Assembly (NCBI GenBank): GCA_036783645.1
Contig: DAIPWT010000208.1
Coordinates: 1 to 7,732 of the forward strand
Length of the DNA stretch: 7,732 nt
Source: UBA4732 sp002404095
Lineage (GTDB): Bacteria; Planctomycetota; Planctomycetia; Gemmatales; Gemmataceae
Reading direction: 5' to 3'
The notes beneath the pieces are model-generated. The model was not told the origin of the DNA. It made no database searches and saw only the letters and a list, made by a program, of their open reading frames with translations. Both the position numbers and the translations under genes were made by a program. Shown in pieces: positions 1 to 5,986 of the stretch (positions within the stretch are counted from its first letter, which is position 1; every line of letters begins with the position of its first letter).

Positions 1-48
1 TCTGAAGGGAACTATAGTTAAAGCAGCTGCAACGTCAGCTGCGCTGTA

Positions 49-357
49 GTGTTAACCTGCTGCCCCAAATACTACTTCACCATTGAGAAAGCCCCCAAGA
101 TTCGCTTCGAGACGGTTTGCTCCAAGCCGGTGTGCGACCAGTGCAACATCGAGGGCAACGGCTACTACCCGACTTGCTGGCGCCCCTGGGCCTATCCGCC
201 GGACTACCGCCACTGCCCCGTCCCGCCCCCCGGCGTGCTGGCCAGCCAACCGCCGCCGCTGATGGCCGAGCCAGGCGTTACGGCAGGGCCGGACCTGGGA
301 CAAAGTGATCCACTGCCGGCGCCGCGGAAGACGGCCGACCCCAATCCGGATCGCTAA
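49..357 (+). CDS. Cys-rich short planctomycete protein, function unknown (start uncertain)
   Basis: A 102-residue product if read from the GTG at 49. Its core holds a run of cysteines (CCPKYYF, then VCSKPVCDQC) followed by EGNGYYPTCWRPW and a Pro-rich stretch with HCPVPPPG. From memory this core belongs to a family of short hypothetical proteins found many times over in Gemmata-like planctomycetes, usually with an N-terminal export or lipoprotein signal and a Pro-rich, low-complexity tail. The tail here (PPPLMAEPG to the C-terminus) fits that. No catalytic motif is visible; paired cysteines suggest disulfides or metal binding, which is inference. No export signal or ribosome binding site precedes 49, and the frame is closed by TAA at 19-21, so the true start is unknown or the 5' end is damaged. 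A clear terminator hairpin follows 26 bases after the stop. Confidence 0.6.
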   Translation: MLTCCPKYYFTIEKAPKIRFETVCSKPVCDQCNIEGNGYYPTCWRPWAYPPDYRHCPVPPPGVLASQPPPLMAEPGVTAGPDLGQSDPLPAPRKTADPNPDR

Positions 358-383
358 ACGTTCACATACACTAGAACTATTTT

Positions 384-424
384 CTCCCTTGGTCCCGGAA
401 ACGGCGCCAGGGGAGTTTCATTTT
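384..424 (+). terminator. Rho-independent terminator with GAAA tetraloop
   Basis: CTCCCTTGGT (384-393) pairs with GCCAGGGGAG (406-415) over ten positions, two of them G-U wobbles. After one C-C mismatch, CCG/CGG closes a GAAA loop at 398-401. The stem is followed by TTTCATTTTG. It sits just after the Cys-rich gene and before the Uma2 promoter, so it separates the two units. Bases 377-383 (TATTTTC) would give a short U-run for reverse transcripts as well. Confidence 0.7.
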
Positions 425-452
425 GTCCAGCGCTGTTTGCAGATAGGCGCCT

Positions 453-461
453 TGCTATACT
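453..461 (+). promoter_or_regulatory. Extended -10 promoter element for the Uma2 gene
   Basis: TGCTATACT matches an extended -10 (TGn followed by a TATAAT-like hexamer, 5 of 6). No convincing -35 lies 16-18 bases upstream; TTGCAG at 437-442 is only 13 bases away. The start codon at 512 would leave a leader of about 45 bases. The element lies in an AT-richer gap between a terminator and a gene, where a promoter is expected. Confidence 0.45.
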
Positions 462-511
462 GGGAATAAGGTTTCATTCCTTACTTCCATACTCTGTTGG
501 GCGCGCCGCAT

Positions 512-1069
512 ATGGACGCCGTCGCCGAACGAATTTATACTCCAGAAGATTTCCTCGTTCTAAGTGACCAGCGTGGTTTTGAACTAATCGACGGCCGCTT
601 GAAGGAGAAGTCGTCCGGGATGGAAGCCAGCATCGTAAGCGTCAATCTCTCAGCCTTGCTTATGAAGCACGTCAAGGCAAACAAGCTGGGCCATGTTCTG
701 GGGAGTGAATGCCCTTACCAAATCTTTGCACGTCACCCCAATCATGTGCGGAAACCAGATGGTTCCTTTTTGGCTCGCGGCCGGCTGCCAGATGAAAAAC
801 TATTCCGGGGTCACAGCAAAGTCGCGCCCGATTTGACCTTTGAAATCGTTTCTCCAGACGATCTCGCCGAAGAACTGAACGACAAAGTCGTGGAATTTCT
901 GGGGGCGGGAGTGCGTCTGCTGTGGGTCGTTTATCCCGCTTCCCGGACTGTCCACGTCTTCCGCCTAGGCGGTGGCTCGGCCTGCCTCTCCGAGGCGGAC
1001 CAACTCAGCGGCGAGGACGTGATCCCCGGCTTCCTCTGCCGCGTCGCTGACGTTTTTTCCGACCTTTGA
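512..1069 (+). CDS. Uma2 family (DUF820) PD-(D/E)XK-type endonuclease
   Basis: A 185-residue protein of the Uma2/DUF820 family, a restriction-endonuclease-like fold that is very abundant in cyanobacteria and planctomycetes and whose biological role is largely unknown. Family landmarks appear in order: YTPEDFLVL near residue 9, FELIDG at 23-28, RKPDGSF at 80-86 (usually PDVSF), APDLTFEIVSPDD at 105-117, the basic helix with K125, and GVRLLWVVYP at 133-142. The likely active site is D83, D107/E111 and K125, so the nuclease looks intact. Length is normal. I chose ATG 512 over the in-frame TTG at 497 because MDAVAERIYTPEDF is a typical family N-terminus. No strong ribosome binding site is visible. 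The next gene begins 19 bases after the stop, so the two may share a transcript. Confidence 0.88.
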   Translation: MDAVAERIYTPEDFLVLSDQRGFELIDGRLKEKSSGMEASIVSVNLSALLMKHVKANKLGHVLGSECPYQIFARHPNHVRKPDGSFLARGRLPDEKLFRGHSKVAPDLTFEIVSPDDLAEELNDKVVEFLGAGVRLLWVVYPASRTVHVFRLGGGSACLSEADQLSGEDVIPGFLCRVADVFSDL

Positions 1070-1088
1070 CCGAACCGGAAACGCCTCC

Positions 1089-2207
1089 ATGAATCCTCTC
1101 TATTCCATAAATGACATCGCAAATATCTATAGTCCCGGCCTGCTCTTTTACAAAGACCTGATCCGTCAGAACATTGCCCGCACCATCGAGATCGCCGGCG
1201 ACGCTGGCCGCCTCCGGCCGCACGTCAAGACGCACAAGACGCGCGAGATCGTCCGCATGGCGATGGACGCCGGCATTTTGAAACACAAGTGCGCCACCTT
1301 GGCCGAAGCCGAGATGCTGGCCGGTTGCGGCGTGACGGATGTACTGCTGGCTTATAACGTCGTCGGGCCGAACTGCGCGCGCATGGCCCGCCTAGCCCGC
1401 GCCCATCCATCCTGCTGCTTCGCCGTGACCGCCGACCATGCCGCGGCCGCCGGCGCTCTGTCAGAAGCTCTAGCCGCGGAAGGCCAGAGCGTGGACGTAT
1501 TGCTCGACCTGGACGTGGGCCAGCACCGCACCGGCGTCGCGCCCGGTCCCGAAGCCGCCGCCCTCTACGAAACCATCGGCCGCCTTCCCGGCTTGCGCCT
1601 CGGCGGTCTGCACGTCTACGACGGCCACAACAAACAGGAAAGTTTCGTCGAACGCCAGACGGCCGCCCTGCGGGCGCTCCAGCCCGTCCTGGCGTTGCGC
1701 GAAACCTTGGAGAAAAGCGGCTTACCGGTCCCACGCCTCGTCCTTGGCGGTACGCCGACTTTTCCGGTCTACGCCAAACTCGATCTGCCGGGGTTGGAAT
1801 TGTCGCCCGGCACCTGCTTCCTCCACGACCACGGCTATGCCGCGAAGTTCGCCGACCTCGCCGGCTTCACGCCCGCCGCCGTGCTGCTTACGCGCGTCAT
1901 AAGCCGGCCGACTTCCACGCGCATCACCATCGACCTCGGCACGAAAGCCGTCGCCAGCGATCCGCCCGCTGGCGAGCGCTGCGTCTTACTCGACGTGCCC
2001 GATTACATTCCGGTGCTGCAGAGCGAAGAGCATTTCGTCGTCGAGACGCCCGCGGCCGACAAGTTCAATCCGGGCGACGCGATTTTCGCCATACCGACTC
2101 ACATTTGTCCTACATGCGCCCTACATCAAAAGGTCTACGTCATTGAAGATGGCCGTTGTACGGAAACGTGGGCCGTCGCCGCCCGCGACCGCGTGCTGAC
2201 GATTTGA
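1089..2207 (+). CDS. Fold-type III PLP enzyme, D-serine dehydratase / D-threonine aldolase-like
   Basis: A 372-residue protein with an alanine-racemase-type N-terminal barrel and a C-terminal D-serine-dehydratase-like domain. RPHVKTHKT (43-51) carries the expected PLP-binding lysine, K47. GLHVYDGHN (173-181) and LGGTPTFP (219-226) are barrel and phosphate-binding signatures. The C-terminal domain (about 265-360) has THICPTC, with H338 and C340 in the HxC arrangement that binds zinc in eukaryotic D-serine dehydratase; D-threonine aldolases, from memory, have HxD at this place. That favours a metal-dependent dehydratase or lyase acting on a D-3-hydroxy amino acid in the cytoplasm, but the substrate cannot be read from sequence. 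All key residues are present and length is normal. A weak GGAAA lies 7 bases before the ATG. It follows the Uma2 gene by 19 bases and may be co-transcribed with it. Confidence 0.87.
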   Translation: MNPLYSINDIANIYSPGLLFYKDLIRQNIARTIEIAGDAGRLRPHVKTHKTREIVRMAMDAGILKHKCATLAEAEMLAGCGVTDVLLAYNVVGPNCARMARLARAHPSCCFAVTADHAAAAGALSEALAAEGQSVDVLLDLDVGQHRTGVAPGPEAAALYETIGRLPGLRLGGLHVYDGHNKQESFVERQTAALRALQPVLALRETLEKSGLPVPRLVLGGTPTFPVYAKLDLPGLELSPGTCFLHDHGYAAKFADLAGFTPAAVLLTRVISRPTSTRITIDLGTKAVASDPPAGERCVLLDVPDYIPVLQSEEHFVVETPAADKFNPGDAIFAIPTHICPTCALHQKVYVIEDGRCTETWAVAARDRVLTI

Positions 2208-2273
2208 AAGACGATATTCGCCTCGATACGCTATCTTCCCACGACTGACACAGCCTTGCCACTCCCCTCAATC

Positions 2274-2295
2274 CGCCGCCAAGGCGCCTTTTTTT
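2274..2295 (+). terminator. Weak terminator-like hairpin with T7 tract
   Basis: CGCC (2274-2277) can pair with GGCG (2283-2286) across a 5-base loop, followed two bases later by seven Ts (2289-2295). The stem is only 4 bp, so the call leans on the T-run and on its place 67 bases after the PLP-enzyme stop. Confidence 0.3.
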
Positions 2296-2348
2296 CCTGT
2301 GAAGGAATTGCACTTTTCAAGCGTCGCGGCTTTGGAGTAAGATTCGCC

Positions 2349-2374
2349 TCGCTGACGAACGGAACCGTCAGCGA
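2349..2374. repeat. Perfect 9-bp inverted repeat, 8-base spacer
   Basis: TCGCTGACG (2349-2357) and CGTCAGCGA (2366-2374) are exact reverse complements around AACGGAAC. No T-tract follows, so it is a poor terminator. It may be an operator-like site or a copy of a dispersed palindromic repeat; CGTCAGCGA-type palindromes recur, as I recall, in planctomycete intergenic DNA. One copy cannot settle this. Confidence 0.4.
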
Positions 2375-2748
2375 TGACCAACGAAGGTCGAAGAGGCAGA
2401 GAATGTACCACGGTCTCATTGCGGCGGCCGGGCCGAAGAAAAGCCTTCCAAGCCTCCGCGAAAAGCGCGGCGAACCCATCCTGTCCATCATCTCCATGAG
2501 CTTCCGACCGACCGCCTATTCCACCCGCGAACTCACCTAGCTCGTCTATCCTTCACCAAGAATCCACTCAAGTCTCGACGCACCGCTTGATTCCAAACAG
2601 GCGGACGAAGCGCCGGGCGACAACGCAGCCGACGGCAGGCCCGCACCTGCCCGCGCTCCCGTTACGGGAACGCACTCGGATCGCATTGTCTCCTAATCGC
2701 CTCGTCCTAGTCCGGAACGTACCGACCCTTTCTCACGGAACAGAAAAG

Positions 2749-3822
2749 ATGTCGCGATCCCCTGTCCTTTTCCGCGTCGATGCCTCGCCCCGCGTTGGCT
2801 GGGAAAACCTGTCGCGCTGCCTCGTCTTGGCGGCCGCCCTCCAACGGCGTCGAAGGCCCGCCTTCTTCCTGTCGCAGCTAGAACCCGGTTCTTTGGGGCT
2901 GACCGTGAAGCGCGGCGGCAACGAATGGATCGACGCCGACGCCCCCGCTGGCGCGCCCGAAGACCTGGAGGAAATGGTGCGCGAAGTGCGCCGCCTTCGG
3001 CCGGCGGCCGTGGTGATCGATTCGCCGAACGTGAAAGAAGACTACCTGGCCGAATTACGCCGTATGGGAGTGCTGGTGGCGTCGATTGACAGCGTGGCCG
3101 GCGTGCGCTTCCCGTCCCGGCTAATCATCAATCCATTGCTCGCTCCCGACTGCGAATCCTACGAATTCACTCGCGGCACCCAGGTGCTGCTCGGCGCCCG
3201 CTACGCCATTGTGCGGCCGGAGATCCGTCGGCAGCGGCCGATCCGGTCGCAGGAGCCGGTGCAGCCGTTCCGCGCCCTGGTCGCGCTCGGCGACGACGAC
3301 CCGCACAACCAGGCCGGCGACCTGGCGAAGCAATTGCTCAACTGCCCGCGCATCGGCCGGGTGGACGTGGCGGTGCGGCCGTGGCACCCCGACTTGGCGG
3401 GATTGCAGGCGTTGGCCGAATCGTGTCCGGAACGGCTGGAAATCGTGTCGGAACCGGCCGAGGTTCCATCGCGTCTTTCCCGCTGTCACTTCGCCATCAC
3501 CGCCGGCAACGCCTGGTCGCTGGAACTGGCTTGTGTGGGCGTACCGCAGTTGATGGTCGTGCAGTCGGAAACTCATTGGCCGACGGCGCAGCGGTTGGAA
3601 GAAGAAGGCGCGGCGACGTGCCTCGGCTGGCACGCGAACGTCTCGCCGGCCACCGTGCGGCAAGCCGTTCAAGATTTGCTGAGCGATCCTCTGGAACGGC
3701 AGTCAATGGCGCGCTGCGGCCGTAAGTTGATCGACGGCCGTGGGCCGGATCGGCTGGTGACGGCGCTGGAGGTGCTGCTGCACCCGTCGCGGTATATCCA
3801 GGCGGAAGCGGCGGCGGCCTGA
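2749..3822 (+). CDS. PseG-like nucleotide-sugar hydrolase / glycosyltransferase-fold protein, catalytic His absent
   Basis: A 357-residue protein of the GT-B type resembling PseG (UDP-sugar hydrolase of pseudaminic acid synthesis) and SpsG-type glycosyltransferases. Matching landmarks: LFRVDAS (7-13) for the N-terminal FRxD strand; VGWENLSRCLVLA (16-28), aligned to the family's IGxGHxxR; VVIDSPN (88-94); LLGARYAIVRPE (148-158), the LxGxxYxxxRxEF region; ALGDDDPHN (179-187) in place of GGTDxxN; ITAGNAWSLELACVGVPQL (250-268), the donor-site ISAGGST-E-GxP region; and a C-terminal LIDGRGPDRLV. The histidine that acts as catalyst in Campylobacter PseG is asparagine here (N20), and the usual NQ after the second-domain core is HW (276-277). 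The activity may therefore be changed or lost. I chose ATG 2749 because homology starts there and GGAA lies 8 bases upstream. A surface-glycan role is inference; no neighbour supports it. Confidence 0.7.
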   Translation: MSRSPVLFRVDASPRVGWENLSRCLVLAAALQRRRRPAFFLSQLEPGSLGLTVKRGGNEWIDADAPAGAPEDLEEMVREVRRLRPAAVVIDSPNVKEDYLAELRRMGVLVASIDSVAGVRFPSRLIINPLLAPDCESYEFTRGTQVLLGARYAIVRPEIRRQRPIRSQEPVQPFRALVALGDDDPHNQAGDLAKQLLNCPRIGRVDVAVRPWHPDLAGLQALAESCPERLEIVSEPAEVPSRLSRCHFAITAGNAWSLELACVGVPQLMVVQSETHWPTAQRLEEEGAATCLGWHANVSPATVRQAVQDLLSDPLERQSMARCGRKLIDGRGPDRLVTALEVLLHPSRYIQAEAAAA

Positions 3823-3838
3823 AGCGGCTATGCCCAAC

Positions 3839-3887
3839 CTAAAATGAGGCAGTCGCGGTTCCTAGAACCGCGGCTGTCGCATTTTAG
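3839..3887. terminator. 23-bp hairpin, probable bidirectional terminator between convergent genes
   Basis: The arms 3839-3861 and 3865-3887 pair over 23 positions around a 3-base loop (CTA). There is one mismatch (A3847/G3879) and there are two G-U pairs (G3849/T3877, T3853/G3873). The ends are CTAAAAT and ATTTTAG, so each strand gives a GC-rich stem core ending in a U-run. It starts 17 bases after the PseG-like stop, and its right arm contains the TAA (3886-3884) of the - strand protease remnant. It could also be a copy of a dispersed palindromic repeat. Confidence 0.65.
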
Positions 3888-4265
3888 GGATCGATCTCCA
3901 AGGCCCTTTGCGGCCCGTCGAGAAGGATGCGATGCACGTTGAGCACGTCGCGGCCAAGGAGAATGTGAGGTTCATGTTCGCCGAGAGCAGCCCGCACTTC
4001 CACCGCTGGCCGGTCGTGGATATGGACTTCGACAATAAAGATCGGTAACTCAACGATGTCACTTGCGAAGCCCTGGAACAGCATCCGGCCGTCCTCAACC
4101 AGTCCCAGAGATTTAACCTGATCCAGGCAAGATGGTCCGATCCGCTGCGGTGTCGATTAGCGCTGGAAGATTTTCGGCGCGGCTCCCTGTTCGTGGGCAG
4201 CGGAGAGCGACGTATACAAAGGGGGCCGGAGGATCCAAGTGTGGGGCATAACGGTAGCGGATCAC
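3884..4265 (-). pseudogene. Retropepsin-like (clan AA) aspartic protease gene, frameshifted
   Basis: Two - strand frames together give one small single-lobe aspartic protease. The first, from GTG 4265, reads IRYRYAPHLDPPAPF, then PALIDTAADRTILP at residues 34-47: the active-site Asp loop (D38), with DTA in place of the usual DTG. It then runs into GSG and a TAA at 4115-4113, giving only 50 residues. The second frame continues from about 4126 with LDQVKSLGLVEDGR, and ends with ILLGRDVLNVHRILLDGP, the flap/C-terminal signature of this family (LLGRDxLN), stopping at 3884. The shift is near 4124-4130 and equals one extra base or two missing bases. Joined, the product would be about 127 residues, normal for the family. 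The GTG overlaps the stop of the upstream DUF5678-like gene (GTGA), with a G-run about 7 bases before it, so it was translationally coupled. A sequencing error is possible, although no homopolymer lies at the break. Confidence 0.72.
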
Positions 4266-4567
4266 ACTTCTTCCCCCCGCCCATATTCACGATAGTGCGG
4301 AATGCGAACCACCATAGGCCGGTCTGTCACCAGCCCGACGTGAATCGGAACATAGCCAATCCGGTCGTGTACCCGGTGGACAAGGACGATGTCGTTAACA
4401 TCGGTATCTATTACTCTGCCTTCGTGGATGGCGGCGTACTTCCCTCTAAGCGTCGGAAGCAACTCCGGCAGTAAGCGAAGGAATGCTCGGTATTCACGCT
4501 CGCCTTTGCTCAGTTCGGGAAGAGGAACCGTAACTTCAAAGATCGCCTGAGTGATGTTATCGCTCAC
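4262..4567 (-). CDS. DUF5678-like small protein, partner of the aspartic protease gene
   Basis: A 101-residue soluble protein with no signal peptide or membrane segment. Residues 28-41 form an amphipathic helix (AFLRLLPELLPTLR), followed by GKYAAIHEGRVID (42-54), which is the 'GkyVAi-dGkVv' core of DUF5678-like proteins, then VHRVHDRIGYVPIHVGLV (63-80) and RIPHYREY (88-95). The biochemical role of the family is unknown. In planctomycetes, from memory, it is often found directly before a small retropepsin-like gene, and the same arrangement is seen here: its TGA overlaps the protease GTG by four bases. The GTG start at 4567 is supported by GGAGG six bases upstream. A good extended -10 promoter lies about 45 bases upstream, inside the mnmE 3' end, so the pair can be expressed separately from mnmE. 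Confidence 0.75.
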   Translation of the reverse strand: MSDNITQAIFEVTVPLPELSKGEREYRAFLRLLPELLPTLRGKYAAIHEGRVIDTDVNDIVLVHRVHDRIGYVPIHVGLVTDRPMVVRIPHYREYGRGEEV

Positions 4568-4573
4568 CGTAGA

Positions 4574-4578
4574 CCTCC
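4574..4578 (-). promoter_or_regulatory. Shine-Dalgarno GGAGG that fixes a GTG start
   Basis: On the - strand GGAGG ends six bases before the GTG at 4567. It is the best ribosome binding site in the window and is the reason for choosing the GTG. Confidence 0.75.
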
Positions 4579-4608
4579 AGCGTAGGAAGTATTTTTACTG
4601 GCCAAGAT

Positions 4609-4639
4609 ATTATACCACGGCATGTTCTTCACTTGCCAA
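4609..4639 (-). promoter_or_regulatory. Sigma-70-type promoter for the DUF5678/protease pair
   Basis: On the - strand TATAAT (4614-4609) is a perfect -10, preceded by TGG to give an extended -10. TTGGCA (4639-4634) is a possible -35, though the 19-base spacer is long. The -35 lies inside the last codons of mnmE. Transcription would begin near 4602, leaving a leader of about 35 bases that carries the GGAGG. Confidence 0.6.
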
Positions 4640-5969
4640 CGCAAAACCGACTAAATATACGGTCAAGCAAGTCGTCGGTGTAGACGGCCCCGACCATCTC
4701 GCCCAGTTGTTCCAGCGCGCCGCGCAACTCAAGCGCCAGTAGTTCCGCGGGCTCCTCAAACAGAACGACCGCGTGCGCGCGCCGTAGACAGGCGAGACAC
4801 AAGTCGATGTGTCCGCGACAGCGGCTCAGGCTCGGCGCCAGCGCCGGTTGGCGGCGCGACCGGACGCTCTCGTCCAACACTTCCCGTAGCGCGTCCAATC
4901 CCTCCCCGGTAAGGGCGCTAACCTGGGGCATTCCCGACGGCGCCGCCGCAAGGTCGCACTTAGTCGTCACGCCAAGGACCGGCGGTCGTTCCTGACGAAG
5001 CAAATCCCATTCCTCCGGAATGGTCGGCTCGCCAGCCGGGAAGCACAACAGCACCAAGTCGGCCTGTCCTGCCTGCTCGCGCCCAAGCGCCTGCGCCTGC
5101 GCCTCAATCGTATCTTGTCCTGCTTGCCAGCCCGCTGTGTCCACTAGCTCGACGGTCGCGCCGCCAAGGTCCAGTTTGTGTATCAGGTAATCGCGCGTCG
5201 TCCCCGGTTCCGCACTGACCAGGGCCGACGCCCCATCGGAGGTTCCTGTGAGGGCGTTGAAAAGGCTGCTTTTGCCGGCATTGGGCCGTCCCGCCAGCAC
5301 CACGCGGAACGGCCGCTCCGTTACGGCCCGTTGCTTTAATTGCCGCCGCGCCGTGGTAAGTTGTGCCATGCCGTGCGTCAAGTGGTGGAGAATATCTTCG
5401 CGGCCGACGAACTGAATGTCCTCGTCGGCGAAGTCCAGGGCGGCCTCCACGTCCGCCAACAGGTTAAACAAATCCTCGCGCAGACCTTCCAGCGGACGCG
5501 CCAGGCCGCCGGCCAGTTGCGTCAACGCCTGTTTCAACTCGCCTTCGTCTCCCGCTTCGATGACGGCGTTTACCGCCTCGGCTCGCGTTAAATCTAGCTT
5601 GCCGGCCAGAAACGCCCGCATCGTAAACTCGCCAGGACGGGCGGCGCGGGCGCCGGATTGCAACAGACGAGCCGTCAACAGTTCCAACAATGGCGGACAA
5701 GAAAGAGTGTGTATTTCGACGACATCTTCACCCGTGTAAGTGTGCGGGGCGGGGAAGAGATAGAGGTCGGCGGCAAGGGGGGACGCCACGCCAGGCAGTT
5801 GAAGATATCCTTCGAGCAGCAACCGACCCGGAGACGACGGGATTTCCGGCTGGAACATTGGCACCACAACCTTGGCCGCGCCGGGGCCGCTCAGGCGCAC
5901 AACAGCGCGACCGCCGGGGCCGGCGGCCGTGGACAGGGCGACGATCACGTCCTGATTGCGTGGCGTCAT
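4629..5969 (-). CDS. mnmE: tRNA uridine-5-carboxymethylaminomethyl modification GTPase MnmE
   Basis: MnmE works with MnmG (GidA) to build the cmnm5/nm5 group on U34 of tRNAs reading split codon boxes. This 446-residue protein is complete (E. coli: 454). The N-terminal tetrahydrofolate-binding domain runs over about 1-115 and includes STAAGPGGRAVVRLSG and ARPGEFTMRAFLAGKLDL. The helical domain carries the inserted G domain: G1 GRPNAGKS (227-234), G2 PGTTRD (255-260), G3 DTAG (277-280), G4 TKCD (336-339, where NKxD is usual) and G5 SAL (351-353). The protein ends in FCVGK, the C-terminal FC(I/V)GK motif with its conserved cysteine (C443). ATG 5969 gives the typical N-terminus (DVIVALST); an in-frame TTG at 5990 would overlap the upstream stop but adds residues not seen in the family. 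It follows the VWA gene by 17 bases, probably on the same transcript. Confidence 0.97.
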   Translation of the reverse strand: MTPRNQDVIVALSTAAGPGGRAVVRLSGPGAAKVVVPMFQPEIPSSPGRLLLEGYLQLPGVASPLAADLYLFPAPHTYTGEDVVEIHTLSCPPLLELLTARLLQSGARAARPGEFTMRAFLAGKLDLTRAEAVNAVIEAGDEGELKQALTQLAGGLARPLEGLREDLFNLLADVEAALDFADEDIQFVGREDILHHLTHGMAQLTTARRQLKQRAVTERPFRVVLAGRPNAGKSSLFNALTGTSDGASALVSAEPGTTRDYLIHKLDLGGATVELVDTAGWQAGQDTIEAQAQALGREQAGQADLVLLCFPAGEPTIPEEWDLLRQERPPVLGVTTKCDLAAAPSGMPQVSALTGEGLDALREVLDESVRSRRQPALAPSLSRCRGHIDLCLACLRRAHAVVLFEEPAELLALELRGALEQLGEMVGAVYTDDLLDRIFSRFCVGK

Positions 5970-5986
5970 GGGTTTATAATTGGCGG

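Larger units (their letters stand above)
2208..2748. other. Gene-poor stretch between the PLP enzyme and the PseG-like gene
   Basis: I recognise no gene in these 541 bases. The open frames inside (for example 2256-2540 on +, from a TTG) give basic, low-complexity products without motifs. The stretch holds a weak terminator-like element (2274-2295), an inverted repeat (2349-2374) and a 5-bp hairpin (CCGCG/CGCGG, 2456-2470). The promoter of the following gene should be near its 3' end, but no clear -35/-10 pair is visible. The last 160 bases stay open in the frame of the next gene, yet do not look like part of that protein. Confidence 0.5.

Noticed and set aside
497..511. TTG start for the Uma2 gene
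   Set aside because: ATG 512 gives the usual Uma2 N-terminus; the five extra residues have no support.
1225..1734. 169-codon Arg-rich open frame on - opposite the PLP enzyme
   Set aside because: Arg-rich antisense composition typical of shadow frames in high-GC genes.
2315..2343. Promoter pair TTTCAA (2315-2320) and TAAGAT (2338-2343), 17-base spacing
   Set aside because: Only 3 of 6 and 4 of 6 matches, and no gene starts within 400 bases downstream.
2256..2540. Open frame of 94 codons on + starting with TTG
   Set aside because: No recognisable motif, biased composition, no ribosome binding site, and it overlaps an inverted repeat and a terminator-like element.
2587..2748. 54-residue N-terminal extension of the PseG-like protein from a TTG
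   Set aside because: The extension is basic and Pro-rich with no family similarity; homology begins at ATG 2749, which has GGAA 8 bases upstream.
3862..4290. Open frame of 142 codons on the - strand across the protease region
   Set aside because: Its Ser/Arg-rich product has no family motif; the other two frames carry the two halves of a real aspartic protease.
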